Source: Alphaproteobacteria bacterium
GTDB lineage: Bacteria > Pseudomonadota > Alphaproteobacteria > Rhodobacterales > Rhodobacteraceae
DNA length: 64,000 nt
Direction of reading: 5' to 3'
Assembly: GCA_030425925.1 (NCBI GenBank)
Contig: JAUHZO010000006.1
Coordinates: forward strand, 62,001 to 126,000
Position 1 is the stretch's first letter. Every line of letters begins with the position of its first letter. The position numbers were made by a program, and so were the translations under genes. Shown piece by piece: positions 17,847-27,132 of the stretch. The notes under the pieces were generated by a model. The model did no database searches. It saw nothing but the letters and a program-made list of their open reading frames with translations, and was not told the DNA's origin.

Positions 17847-18785
17847 TCAGAAGAGCGTGTCGCCGCACTCGGCGCGGCGCTGCGGCACGGTGCCGCGCGC
17901 CGGCAGATCGCCGCCGATCACCAGCAGTTCGCAGGCCTCCATCTCGGCGGCAAACCAGGCCACCAGAGCCGCCAGGTCGCGCGTCTGCCCCTGCGGCACC
18001 GTGGTGGCATCCAGCACGATCTTGGACGGGGCCCAGACGCAGATCTGGCCGTTCTTCATCGCCCAGTCCAGTTCGGTGCGCGTGGCCACCACCTTGCAGC
18101 GCGCATCCCGCGCCGCCAGCATCCAGCCGTTCTGTTCGATGGCCAGCAGGTCGATCCGGCGCTGTGTCATCCGGTGGCCGGTCTGCGGCGCGGGCAGATC
18201 GGGGGCGCCGACGCAAAGGATCACCGGTGCGGCCTGCGCCTCCAGCGCGTCGATCCAGCCCGGCAGGCGGGGATCGGCAATGGCGGCATTGGACAGGTAG
18301 ACCACCCGCGGGTGCGGCCGGGCCGACGCCGCCTCGTTCGCCAGTTCGGTCAGGTGCGGCGCGCCGTCGCGGCGCGCGCGCACGATCTCGACCCCCAGCG
18401 CGCCGGGGCCGCGATCCAGCTTTTCGATCCGCACGAAGGCGCGCAGCGCCTGCGGTTCCAGCAGGATGCGTTCGGCGATGCGTTCCGCCAGGGTTTCCAG
18501 CAGGTTCAGCCGTTCGGCGGCCAGTTCGTGGGTGATCGCCTCGGTCACGCGGTCGTAGGACAGGATGCGATCGACATCGTCGTCCAGCGGTCCGGTAAAG
18601 GGGATCACCTCGACCACCACGTTGAACCGCACCCGCTGCTTGGTGCCGCGTTCGGCCTGAAACGCGCCGATCTCGACCTCGACAATGTGGTCGCGCAGGC
18701 TGATGCGGTCATGCGGGGTGTCGCCCGCCGTGGCGATGGACCGCTCGGACGGATGCGCAAAGGCAAGCCGGATTTCGCTGGACAT
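17847..18785 (-). CDS. folB: Dihydroneopterin aldolase domain fused to an extra C-terminal domain
   Basis: The 312-residue protein is much longer than single-domain FolB (about 120). Residues about 25-145 form the aldolase (IGAFQAERGTKQRVRFNVVVEV, LLETLAERIAERIL). The rest, from HPRVVYLSNAAIADPRLPGW, has a pattern (VILCVGAP; ICVWAPSKIVLD; TRDLAALVAWFAAEMEACELLVIGG) reminiscent of amino-acid-kinase-fold proteins. The aldolase would make 6-hydroxymethyl-dihydropterin for FolP, encoded 40 bases downstream. The role of the second domain is unknown. A GGAGGAACC site precedes the ATG. Confidence 0.85.
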   Translation of the reverse strand: MSSEIRLAFAHPSERSIATAGDTPHDRISLRDHIVEVEIGAFQAERGTKQRVRFNVVVEVIPFTGPLDDDVDRILSYDRVTEAITHELAAERLNLLETLAERIAERILLEPQALRAFVRIEKLDRGPGALGVEIVRARRDGAPHLTELANEAASARPHPRVVYLSNAAIADPRLPGWIDALEAQAAPVILCVGAPDLPAPQTGHRMTQRRIDLLAIEQNGWMLAARDARCKVVATRTELDWAMKNGQICVWAPSKIVLDATTVPQGQTRDLAALVAWFAAEMEACELLVIGGDLPARGTVPQRRAECGDTLF

Positions 18786-18895
18786 GGGGGTTCCTCCTGC
18801 CGGTCGCCCGGGTCTAGAGGAGGCACGGGCCAAGGTAAAGAACGCCGCCGCCGGTTGGCGGACCAAATGCGACCTCCGGGCCCCGCAGGCCCCGG

Positions 18896-19519
18896 TCAGG
18901 GCCGGTAGAACAGATGCACCCCATAGCGCGCGGTGCGCGAGAAGCTGCGCGCCCAGCGCGGGCTGACCGCGGTGGTGTGGTAATAGGTCGCCCCCTTGGT
19001 CAGCGGCCGGTCGGCCCCGGCCAGCATGACCCGCGCCACCTTGCCCACCTGGTCCCAGGCGGCGGGTTCGGCGACGTTCTCGGGCCGACCATCGCAGGTA
19101 TAGGTGAACTGGCACGCGAACTTGCGCCCGGTGCCCTGGTTGATCACGCCGCAGACCGAATTCGGAAAGCGCGGGCTGTCGACGCGGTTCAGGATCACCT
19201 CGGCCACCGCGAACTGGCCCTTGACGGTCTCGCCGCGGGCCTCGAAATACAGCGCCTCGGTCAGGCAGCGCCATTCCGAGCCGCCCGAGGCGCGGGGCTG
19301 GGCGTTGAGCCAGGACAGATCATAGCGCGGACGGCCCCGCGTGGCGGCGGGGGCCGCCACCGGCAAGGGGGTGACCAGGCGTTTGAGATGGCCACCGCCG
19401 ACGCGGCTGAGCGCCTTCTGTTCCAGCCGGAACAACTGGGCGGCGGATTGGCTGAGCTCGGCCCGTGCGGGCATTGCAGGCGACAGAAGCAACAGGCACA
19501 GGCTGAGGCAGCGAAGCAT
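18896..19519 (-). CDS. Cell wall hydrolase, SleB type (Hydrolase_2)
   Basis: The 207-residue secreted protein has a signal peptide (MLRCLSLCLLLLSPAMPARA) and a SleB-like catalytic domain from about residue 85. The ALYFEARGE motif carries the catalytic glutamate, followed by VAEVILNRVDSPRFP and CQFTYTCDG. Such enzymes cut the glycan strand of peptidoglycan. Ribosome binding sites near the start are weak, so an upstream start adding 14 residues is possible. Confidence 0.85.
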   Translation of the reverse strand: MLRCLSLCLLLLSPAMPARAELSQSAAQLFRLEQKALSRVGGGHLKRLVTPLPVAAPAATRGRPRYDLSWLNAQPRASGGSEWRCLTEALYFEARGETVKGQFAVAEVILNRVDSPRFPNSVCGVINQGTGRKFACQFTYTCDGRPENVAEPAAWDQVGKVARVMLAGADRPLTKGATYYHTTAVSPRWARSFSRTARYGVHLFYRP

Positions 19520-19651
19520 CGGGCACACTCGTCTGGTTTCCCGCCCCGGAGGCTGCAACACCGCCCGGAACGCAGAAGGTGTACCGATTCGCAGGCAATC
19601 CGTAAACCCTGACGCCCCAAAGGCGGGCCAAAGCCTGCCGAAACGGCCGTC

Positions 19652-22189
19652 CTAGCCGGCCTTGTCGCGGATGGCCAGTTGCGCCGCGGCCAGCCGCGCC
19701 ACCGGCACACGGAAGGGCGAACAGCTGACATAGTCCATCCCCACCGAACGGCAGAAGGCGATGGACTCGGGATTGCCGCCATGTTCGCCGCAGATCGACA
19801 GCGTCACCCCGGGGCGGCCCTGGCGGCCGCGTTCGGCGCCGATGGCCAGAAGCTCTCCCACCCCTTCGACATCAAGCACGTGAAACGGGTCTTCGGAGAA
19901 CACGCCCTGCTGCACGTAATCCGACATGAAGCGCCCGGCATCGTCACGCGACAGGCCATAGGTCATCTGCGTCAGGTCATTGGTGCCGAAGGACAGGAAA
20001 TGCGCATGTGCCGCGATCTCGTCGGCGCGCAGGCAGGCGCGCGGCGTTTCCACCATCACGCCGAGGCGGTAGTCGAAACTGCGCCCGCGTTCCGCGCGCA
20101 CCGCCGCGGCCACCGCGTCGATCCGCGTGCGCAGCAATTCCACCTCGCGCCTGGCCGAAACCAGCGGCAGCATGATCTCGGGCACCACCGGCGCGGCCTC
20201 GGTCGAGGCGTCCAGCGTCGCCTCGAAGATGGCGCGGGCCTGCATGTCGTAGATCTCGGGTACGGTGATGCCCAGGCGCACACCGCGCAGGCCCAGCATG
20301 GGGTTGTATTCCCCCATCGCCTCGACCCGGCGGGTCACGTCGGAGACCGGCAGGTCCAGCGCCTCGGCCAGGTCGCGCAGACCGGTACGGTCATTGGGCA
20401 GGAATTCGTGCAACGGCGGATCGAACAGGCGGATGCAGACGGGCAGCCCCTCCATGATCCGGAACAGCTCGGTGAAATCGGCGCGCTGCATGGGCAAGAG
20501 CAGCGCCAGCGCGGCCTGGCGGTCTTCGGGCGCGTCGGCAAAGATCATCTCGCGCATGGGGGTCAGCCGGTCGGCTTCGAAGAACATGTGCTCGGTCCGG
20601 CACAGCCCGATGCCCTGGGCGGCAAAGTTGCGCGCGGTGGCGGCATCTGCGGGCGTGTCGGCATTGGCACGCACGCCGATGTCGCGATAGGTGTCGGCCC
20701 AGCCCATCAGGGTCTGGAAGGCGTCGTCCAGCGCCGCCTCCACCGTGGCCGGCGCGCCGGCCAGCACCTCGCCCGAAGTGCCGTCGATGGTGATCACGTC
20801 GCCTTCGCGGAACACCCGCCCGTCCTCGGCGGTGATCAGGCGGCGCCTGGTCTGGAACCGCATCCGCGCCGCGCCCACCACGCAGGGCAGGCCAAGCCCG
20901 CGGCCGATGACGGCGGCATGGCTGGTCATGCCGCCGCGTTCGGTCAGCACGCCGGCGGCGGCGTGCATGCCGCGGATATCCTCGGGCGCGGTTTCGCGGC
21001 GCACCAGAATGCAGGCCTCGCCGCGTGCAGCGCTGGCCTGCGCCTCGGTCGAGGTGAAGACGATGCGCCCGGTGGCCGCGCCGGGGCTGGCGGCCACGCC
21101 GCGCCCGATCCGGTCACGCGGCGCGCCAGGCGCGATCTGGCGGTGCAGCAGTTCCGACACCGCGCGCGGTTCGATCCGCATCACCGCCTCGGCTTCGGGG
21201 ATGATACCATCCTCGGCCAGCCGCACCGCGATGCGCACCGCGGCCCGCGGCGTGCGCGCCACGCGCACGCCGTCAAGGATATGCAGGGCCCCGTTTTCGA
21301 TGGTGAACTCGATCTGCATCTCTTCACGCAGCCGCGCGCGCATCCGCGCGGCATGGTCGGTCAGGGCGGCGAAGGCCTCGGGCGCGGCCTCTTCCAGCGA
21401 CGGGCCGCGCGGATCGCGGGTGAGGTACAGGCTTTCGGTCCGCCGCACCAGCGCGTCGCGGCCCTGGCTCTGGCGCAGGTAGCGGCCGGTGATCTGGCGC
21501 AGGCCGGTTTCCGGGTCGATCAGCTGCAGCACGCCCGAGCCGCATTCGCCGGGGCCGAAGCCCAGCGCCATCTCCTGTACCACAAGGCCAAGCCCGGCAT
21601 CCACCGGCGCGCCCTTGGCCTGGCGCAGAAGCCGCGCGGTGGTGCCCTCCCAGGCCCGCGCCATGGAGCCCAGGACCTCGGCCAGCTGGCGTTCGGGGTC
21701 TTGTGGAAACGGCTCCTCGGCCTCTTCCTCGTAGGCGCGCAGCGCATCCGAAAGGCCGGCCTGGCCCGTGGTCTCGATCTCGTCGAACAGGTCCGGATCC
21801 AGCCGGGCGACATGGATCGCATAGGCCTGCACGAAGCGCATGTAGAGCGAGGCCGCCGCCTCGGGCCCGACGCGTTCGGCCATCTCGACATAGCGCGCGT
21901 CGTTCATGCCGATGTTCAGGATCGCGCCGGGGCCGCCCCAATCGGAATCCTCCGACGAGGGGCGGACGCAGAACAGCACGCCTTCGGCGAACTGGCCGAG
22001 AATCGCGGCGGTGTCGGGCAGCTGCCCCCGTGCGATGGCATGCACCGTGTCGAAGGACAGCGCCACGGTGCGCGGCACCGGCAGATCGAGCCGCACCAGC
22101 CGCTGCAGACACTTGGCCCGACCGCCATGGGTGGGGGTGGTGACAGGGGCGTCGGCGGTGATCAGGGTGACATGAGGATGGTCGGGCAT
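19652..22189 (-). CDS. ppdK: Pyruvate phosphate dikinase, diverged paralogue
   Basis: The 845-residue protein has the PPDK order of domains: ATP-grasp, phosphohistidine swivel with GGMTSHAAVIGRGLG (catalytic His about residue 421), and a PEP/pyruvate barrel with GLCRTEHMFF, FGTNDLTQMTYG and SICGEHGG (catalytic Cys about 800). The nucleotide domain departs from the usual sequence: the family's MPGMMDTVLNLGLND block reads GPGAILNIGMND here. Activity in interconverting pyruvate and PEP is therefore likely but not certain. It follows glyS on the same strand after 357 bases, a neighbour order that appears common in this family. Confidence 0.85.
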   Translation of the reverse strand: MPDHPHVTLITADAPVTTPTHGGRAKCLQRLVRLDLPVPRTVALSFDTVHAIARGQLPDTAAILGQFAEGVLFCVRPSSEDSDWGGPGAILNIGMNDARYVEMAERVGPEAAASLYMRFVQAYAIHVARLDPDLFDEIETTGQAGLSDALRAYEEEAEEPFPQDPERQLAEVLGSMARAWEGTTARLLRQAKGAPVDAGLGLVVQEMALGFGPGECGSGVLQLIDPETGLRQITGRYLRQSQGRDALVRRTESLYLTRDPRGPSLEEAAPEAFAALTDHAARMRARLREEMQIEFTIENGALHILDGVRVARTPRAAVRIAVRLAEDGIIPEAEAVMRIEPRAVSELLHRQIAPGAPRDRIGRGVAASPGAATGRIVFTSTEAQASAARGEACILVRRETAPEDIRGMHAAAGVLTERGGMTSHAAVIGRGLGLPCVVGAARMRFQTRRRLITAEDGRVFREGDVITIDGTSGEVLAGAPATVEAALDDAFQTLMGWADTYRDIGVRANADTPADAATARNFAAQGIGLCRTEHMFFEADRLTPMREMIFADAPEDRQAALALLLPMQRADFTELFRIMEGLPVCIRLFDPPLHEFLPNDRTGLRDLAEALDLPVSDVTRRVEAMGEYNPMLGLRGVRLGITVPEIYDMQARAIFEATLDASTEAAPVVPEIMLPLVSARREVELLRTRIDAVAAAVRAERGRSFDYRLGVMVETPRACLRADEIAAHAHFLSFGTNDLTQMTYGLSRDDAGRFMSDYVQQGVFSEDPFHVLDVEGVGELLAIGAERGRQGRPGVTLSICGEHGGNPESIAFCRSVGMDYVSCSPFRVPVARLAAAQLAIRDKAG

Positions 22190-22332
22190 GGGCTTTCTGC
22201 GCTGCGGCAAGCTGTTGGAGCCGCAGCATAACAAGCCGCGGGCCGCTGGCAAGGCGGCATGCGCGCGCGGTGTCGGCCGGCGTGCCGCCGGTGCCTGTTT
22301 GCCCTTGTCCGTGACTGTCTCGCTTTCTCTTT

Positions 22333-22490
22333 CCCCTCTCCCTGACCCTCTCCCCCAAGCGGAGAGGGGATCCGTTGCGCGGGACGGGGACGTTGTGCCC
22401 GGTTTGCAGGGGCCGGAAGGCCGGGCCAGGGTGATCGCGTGCCGCCTGTCGCTCCCCTCTCCCCTTGGGGGAGAGGGTCAGGGTGAGGGG
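22333..22490. repeat. Inverted pair of CCCTC/GAGGGG repeat elements between glyS and ppdK
   Basis: Copy A (22333-22380) and copy B (22453-22490, inverted) share nearly the same 38 bases (CCCCTCNCCCTGACCCTCTC then CCCCAAGNGGAGAGGGGA). Each contains its own hairpin (CTCTCCCC with GGGGAGAG), and A and B can also pair with each other. Copy A extends into TCCGTTGCGC, also seen at 27013-27023. The 22190-22546 gap otherwise holds no gene. Because it lies between two cotranscribed-looking genes it may attenuate ppdK expression. Confidence 0.75.
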
Positions 22491-22546
22491 AGGACATGGG
22501 CAGGCAAGCGGGACAAGGTCCGCGCCCTGGGGGGCACGGCCCTCCG

Positions 22547-24769
22547 TCAGCCCTCCAGGCGCGTCAGATCGGCCACCTGCAGGCAGGTCCGGCGGATGCG
22601 CGACAGCAGGTTCAGGCGGTTGCGTCGCACCACCTGGTTGTCGGCATTCACCTGCACCGCTTCGAAAAACGCATCCGTCGGGGCGCGCAGGGCGGCCATG
22701 GCCTCCATCGCGGCGGCGAAATCCTCGGCTTCCATGGCCCCGGCGATCCGCGCCTCGGCGGCATCGAGCGCGTCGAAGAGGGCGGTTTCGGCGGCGTCCT
22801 CGGCGAACTTGCGGTCCGCGCCATAGGAGTACTCCACCCCGTCCTTTTCCTCGGCCTGGGTCAGGATGTTGTTGGCGCGCTTGAAGCCCTGCACGAGGTT
22901 CTCGCCATCCTCGGCACCCAGGAAGGCCTGCAACGCCTCGGCGCGCTTGACCAGCAGGCTGAGATCGTCACGGTTGGGCATCGCGAGACAAGCGTCGATC
23001 ACGTCATGCCGGATGCCATCCTCGCGCAGGTGGACCTTGAGCCGGTCGTGCAGGAAGCCCAGCAGGTCGTCGCTGGTATCGGGCGTGTGGTCGCGGACCT
23101 GCGCGATCCAGTCCGGCCCGTCGCCGTCGAACCGGTCGACGATGGTGCGCACCGCGGCGCCGAACACGCCGTGACGGGCGATTTCGGCCAGGAGTTCCTC
23201 TTTCAGATCGTCCGCATCGCTGGCGGCCGGGGCGATCTGGTGGCGCAGGAGTTGCGCGTCGATCAGCCGGTCGAGATGCAGGCGCAAGCCGTTGGTCAGC
23301 ACCAGCCGGATCACGCCCAAAGCGGCGCGGCGCAGGGCAAACGGATCCTTCGAGCCGGTGGGTTTCTCGTCGATGGCCCAGAAGCCGGTCAGCGTGTCGA
23401 GCTTGTCGGCCAGCGCCACCGCCACCGAAACCGGCGCGGTGGGCACGTCGTCCGAGGGGCCCAGCGGCGCATAATGCTCCTGACAGGCGGCGGCCACCGC
23501 GTCGGGCAGGCCTGCGGCCTGCGCGTAATACCGCCCCATAAGCCCCTGCAATTCGGGGAATTCGTAGACCATTTCCGAGGCGAGGTCGGCCTTTGCCACC
23601 TCGGCCGCCTGCGCGGCCAGATCGGCATCGGCCCCCACCATCGGCGCGATCTTGCGCGCAAGGGCCGCGATCCGGGCGATACGCGCCGCCTGCGAGCCCA
23701 GCTTGCGGTGGAAGGTCACGTTTTCCAGCCGCGCGGTCCAGGCGGTCAGGCCCTCGGCCGTGGCCACCCGAAGATCGTTTTCCCAGAAGAACTTGGCGTC
23801 CGACAGCCGCGCCGCCAGCACCTTCTGGTTGCCCTGAAGGATCGTGGCGCCGTGATCGGCGGTTTCCACGTTGGAGACGGTGATGAACTTCTCGATCCGC
23901 CCGCTTCCCGGGTTGCGCACGGAAAAGAACTTCTGATGTTCTTTCATCGAGGTCTGCAGCACCTCGGGCGGCAGGTTCAGGAAATCGGCCCCGATCTCGC
24001 CCATCAGCACCACCGGCCATTCGACCAGCCCCGCTACCTCGCGCAGAAGACCGCGGTCTTCCACCACCTCCAGCCCCCGGGCAAAGGCAAGGGTGGTGGC
24101 GTCGTTCCAGATTGCCTCGGCGCGCTCGTCCGCGGACAGGATCACATGCGCGCGCTTGAGCCGCGTCTCGTAATCGGCAAAGGAGGTCACATCGAACGGC
24201 CCGTCGCCCATGAAGCGGTGGCCCTCGGTGGTCTGGCCGGACGTGACCCCGTCCACCTCGAACGCGACCACCTGGTCGCCGGTCTCGTCCGACAGCAGGC
24301 ACAGGATGCGGTGCAGCGGGCGCACCCAGCGCAGACCGCCCGCGCCCCAGCGCATGGATTTCGGCCAGGGAAAGCCGCGGATCGTCTTTTCCAGCTGTTC
24401 GGCCACGATCTCGGCCGCCGGGCGGCCCGGCGTGATCACGGTGGCGTAGTAGAAGCTGCCCTTCTTTTCCTCGCGCTCTTCGAGGTCTTCCCGCGCCACG
24501 CCCGCACCGCGCAGAAAGCCCTCCAGCGCCTTTTCGGGCGCGCCCACCTTGGGGCCGCGGCGTTCCTCGCGCAGGGTGGGGGAGCCGGCGGACAGCCCCT
24601 CGACAAAAAGCGTCAGCCGGCGCGGCGTGGCAAAGGCCCGCGCGCCGCGGTAGGTCAGCCCGGCCTCGACCATGCCGTCGGTCATCAGCTTGCGCAGGTC
24701 TTCGGCCGCCTTGCCCTGCATGCGCGCGGGGATTTCTTCGGAGAAGAGTTCGATAAGAAGGTCGGGCAT
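22547..24769 (-). CDS. glyS: Glycyl-tRNA synthetase beta subunit
   Basis: The 740-residue beta subunit of the alpha2-beta2 glycyl-tRNA synthetase begins MPDLLIELFSEEIPARMQ, the conserved family start. It has EHQKFFSVRNPGSG near residue 280, and the HD-like DKLDTLTGFWAIDEKPTGSKDPFALRRAALG segment near 465. An AGGTGAGC site precedes the ATG. The alpha subunit gene lies 3.2 kb away, with the VOC, DUF6446 and RTX genes between, so glyS must have its own promoter in 24770-24994 unless read through from glyQ. Confidence 0.96.
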   Translation of the reverse strand: MPDLLIELFSEEIPARMQGKAAEDLRKLMTDGMVEAGLTYRGARAFATPRRLTLFVEGLSAGSPTLREERRGPKVGAPEKALEGFLRGAGVAREDLEEREEKKGSFYYATVITPGRPAAEIVAEQLEKTIRGFPWPKSMRWGAGGLRWVRPLHRILCLLSDETGDQVVAFEVDGVTSGQTTEGHRFMGDGPFDVTSFADYETRLKRAHVILSADERAEAIWNDATTLAFARGLEVVEDRGLLREVAGLVEWPVVLMGEIGADFLNLPPEVLQTSMKEHQKFFSVRNPGSGRIEKFITVSNVETADHGATILQGNQKVLAARLSDAKFFWENDLRVATAEGLTAWTARLENVTFHRKLGSQAARIARIAALARKIAPMVGADADLAAQAAEVAKADLASEMVYEFPELQGLMGRYYAQAAGLPDAVAAACQEHYAPLGPSDDVPTAPVSVAVALADKLDTLTGFWAIDEKPTGSKDPFALRRAALGVIRLVLTNGLRLHLDRLIDAQLLRHQIAPAASDADDLKEELLAEIARHGVFGAAVRTIVDRFDGDGPDWIAQVRDHTPDTSDDLLGFLHDRLKVHLREDGIRHDVIDACLAMPNRDDLSLLVKRAEALQAFLGAEDGENLVQGFKRANNILTQAEEKDGVEYSYGADRKFAEDAAETALFDALDAAEARIAGAMEAEDFAAAMEAMAALRAPTDAFFEAVQVNADNQVVRRNRLNLLSRIRRTCLQVADLTRLEG

Positions 24770-24994
24770 GGCTCACCTCTGGTCAGTCGCGGGCGTGTTA
24801 GCCTTCCCGTGTCGCGGGGTCCAGTCCCGGCGGCGGCCGGCCGGGCGGCGCGCGCCGTTGCGCGATCCGGAACAATCGCGCCTGTTGCCGGAAAATGTTG
24901 CCAACATGGCAACGCCTGGCGGAAACCGCTTGGCCACGGGGCCGGATCGCGCCACAAATCGCCCGAGTGTAACGGTGTTTCGGGGGAACGAGTG

Positions 24995-26911
24995 GTGCCG
25001 ATTGTTGGAAGCATTGAAAACGACACGCTGGTGGGAACGGATCTGGCGGACTGGCTGGACGCGCTTGCGGGCAATGACACGATCTATGGCCAGGGCGGCG
25101 AGGATTCGATTGTCGCGGGCAGCGGCGATGACACGGCGTTCGGCGGCGACCAGGACGACTGGCTGTCCGGCGGCATCGGTGACGATCTGCTGCTGGGCGG
25201 CACCGGCGACGACTCGGTGGTGGGGGAAAACGGCAACGACACGCTGGATGGCGAGGCCGGGTATGACACGCTGAGCGGCGGGGCGGGAGACGACTGGCTC
25301 AAGGGCGGCGCGGGCCAGGACCTGCTGCTGGGCGATGACGGCTACGACACGCTGGAGGGCGGTGCGGGCCGCGACGTGCTGCAGGGCGGTGCCGGGGCGG
25401 ATTCGCTGCGCGGCGGAGACGAGGCGGACCTGCTGCGCGGCCAGGCCGGGGCGGACCGGCTGTTCGGCGAGGATGGCGATGACCGCATCCTGGGCGGTGG
25501 CGGCGGCGACACGATCTATGGCGGCGATGGCGACGACCGCGTGAACGGGCAGCGCGGCCATGACGTGATCTTTGACGGGATCGGCGACAACCTGATGCGC
25601 GGCGGCGCGGGGGACGATCTGATCGCCTCGGGCGCAGGACGGGACAGCCTGTTCGGCGGCAGCGGCAATGACACGCTGGATGGCGGGACGGGCAACGACC
25701 TGTACCGCCTCGGCGCGGGCGAGGACGTGGTGATCGCGCGGGAGGGGATCGACAGGATCCGGCTGGCGGATGGCGACGGCGCGCTGAACGTGGTGCGCGA
25801 TTTCGACGTGGCGCAGGACATTCTGGACATGCGCGCCACCACGGGCGCGGTGGAATGGACCGCCTTCACCGGCCGCAGCTTTTCCCAGACCAACGTGCTG
25901 AACGGCGCGGTGCATGACGGCATTTATGTCACCTCCGGCTCGGGCGTGGGCATCTACCTTCTGGATGTGACGGTGGAGGCCTTCGAGGCAAGCGACGCGC
26001 TGCGCGTGGCGCGCGGCGTGGCCACCGAAGGCGATGACAGCCTGCCGGGCACGGATGGCGATGACCGCATCGCCGCGCTGGACGGCAACGACACGGTGGA
26101 GACGGGCGCGGGCAACGACACCGTAAACTCCGGTCCGGGCGACGATCTGGTGTTCCTCGGTGCCGGCGACGACGTTCTGGCGTATGGCAGCAGCGGATTC
26201 GACACAGTTTATGGCGGGGCCGGCAATGACGACATCCGCGGCTTCAGCGCGGCGCTGGTCTTTGGCGAAGACGGCAACGACACGCTGAGCGGGGACGAGG
26301 TGCATGGCGGCACGGGCGACGATGTCATCTTTGGTGCCTACGCCCCGTCCGACAACGTGCTTTACGGCGACGAAGGCAACGACACGATCAATGGCGGCCC
26401 GGGCGGCGATGACAGCATGTATGGCGGCGACGGGGACGATCTGATCACCGATTCCGGCGGCTATTCCCCGTCGGGCATGAACGACCTGCTGGTGGGCGGC
26501 GCGGGCAATGACACGCTGAATGGCGGGGCCGGGTTCGACGTGTTGATGGGTGGCGACGGCGACGACATGCTGTTGTCGGTGCGAACCGCTTTCTACGAGG
26601 CCGGCGTCGGCAGCACCATCTTCTCGGGCGCGTCGATGACGGGCGGCGCGGGGGCGGACGTGTTTGCCTTCACCACGTTCAACTTTGCAACCGTGACGGA
26701 TTTCGAGGACGGGATAGACCTGCTGGACATCACCCGCCTGACCGACGTCGACGACATCAGCGACCTGACGCTGGTGCAGGAGGGTGCGGATGTGCGGATC
26801 TCTTACGGCACGTATTTTTCGATCTCCGGGACCGAGCTTCCGGTCTCTGTCGCCCGGCTTCTGGACACGGATCTGAGCGTGCTGGGCAACGACGACTTCC
26901 TCTTTGCCTGA
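24995..26911 (+). CDS. RTX calcium-binding repeat protein, probably type I secreted
   Basis: The 638-residue protein consists largely of GGxGxDxUx nonapeptides. One dense block covers about residues 25-240 and a second about 345-520; a non-repeat domain lies between (VVRDFDVAQDILDMRATTG), and a C-terminal beta region ends in NDDFLFA. It has no N-terminal signal, as expected for type I export. The GTG at 24995 gives the family-like start MPIVGSIENDTLVGT and has GGGGGA upstream; the GTG at 24992 is also possible. No ABC exporter genes are adjacent. It is divergent from glyS and convergent with DUF6446, an insert-like position inside the gly locus. Confidence 0.88.
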   Translation: MPIVGSIENDTLVGTDLADWLDALAGNDTIYGQGGEDSIVAGSGDDTAFGGDQDDWLSGGIGDDLLLGGTGDDSVVGENGNDTLDGEAGYDTLSGGAGDDWLKGGAGQDLLLGDDGYDTLEGGAGRDVLQGGAGADSLRGGDEADLLRGQAGADRLFGEDGDDRILGGGGGDTIYGGDGDDRVNGQRGHDVIFDGIGDNLMRGGAGDDLIASGAGRDSLFGGSGNDTLDGGTGNDLYRLGAGEDVVIAREGIDRIRLADGDGALNVVRDFDVAQDILDMRATTGAVEWTAFTGRSFSQTNVLNGAVHDGIYVTSGSGVGIYLLDVTVEAFEASDALRVARGVATEGDDSLPGTDGDDRIAALDGNDTVETGAGNDTVNSGPGDDLVFLGAGDDVLAYGSSGFDTVYGGAGNDDIRGFSAALVFGEDGNDTLSGDEVHGGTGDDVIFGAYAPSDNVLYGDEGNDTINGGPGGDDSMYGGDGDDLITDSGGYSPSGMNDLLVGGAGNDTLNGGAGFDVLMGGDGDDMLLSVRTAFYEAGVGSTIFSGASMTGGAGADVFAFTTFNFATVTDFEDGIDLLDITRLTDVDDISDLTLVQEGADVRISYGTYFSISGTELPVSVARLLDTDLSVLGNDDFLFA

Positions 26912-26930
26912 GGGGGCGTTGTCGAACGCC

Positions 26931-27112
26931 CTGCCTGGCTTTCCCCCTGCCTGGCTTTCCCCCTGCCTCACCCTTCCCCCCTCCCTCACCCTCCCCCTGA
27001 CAGGGGGAGGGGATCCGTTGCGCTTGCGGGAATGGTGTGTCTTCGGGGCAAAGCGGCGCTCTGCCCCCTCACCCTAACCCTCTCCCTCAAGGGGAGGGGG
27101 GATGTGTTGCGC
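26931..27112. repeat. Repeat cluster downstream of the RTX gene
   Basis: A 16-bp unit (CTGCCTGGCTTTCCCC) is repeated in tandem at 26931-26962. Two further CCCTC/GGGAGG hairpin elements follow at 26984-27023 and 27064-27112. Both elements end in GTTGCGC and belong to the same family as those at 22333-22490. They sit between the convergent RTX and DUF6446 genes and probably end transcription from both sides. Confidence 0.75.
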
Positions 27113-27132
27113 GGAGGTGGTGCGCGGCGTGC

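Noticed and set aside
19679-22231. 850-codon plus-strand open frame over ppdK
   Set aside because: The minus strand holds clear PPDK motifs; the antisense frame is rich in His, Arg and Gly as expected of a shadow.
24773-26989. 738-codon minus-strand open frame over the RTX gene
   Set aside because: It mirrors the repeat units and has no start or domain evidence.
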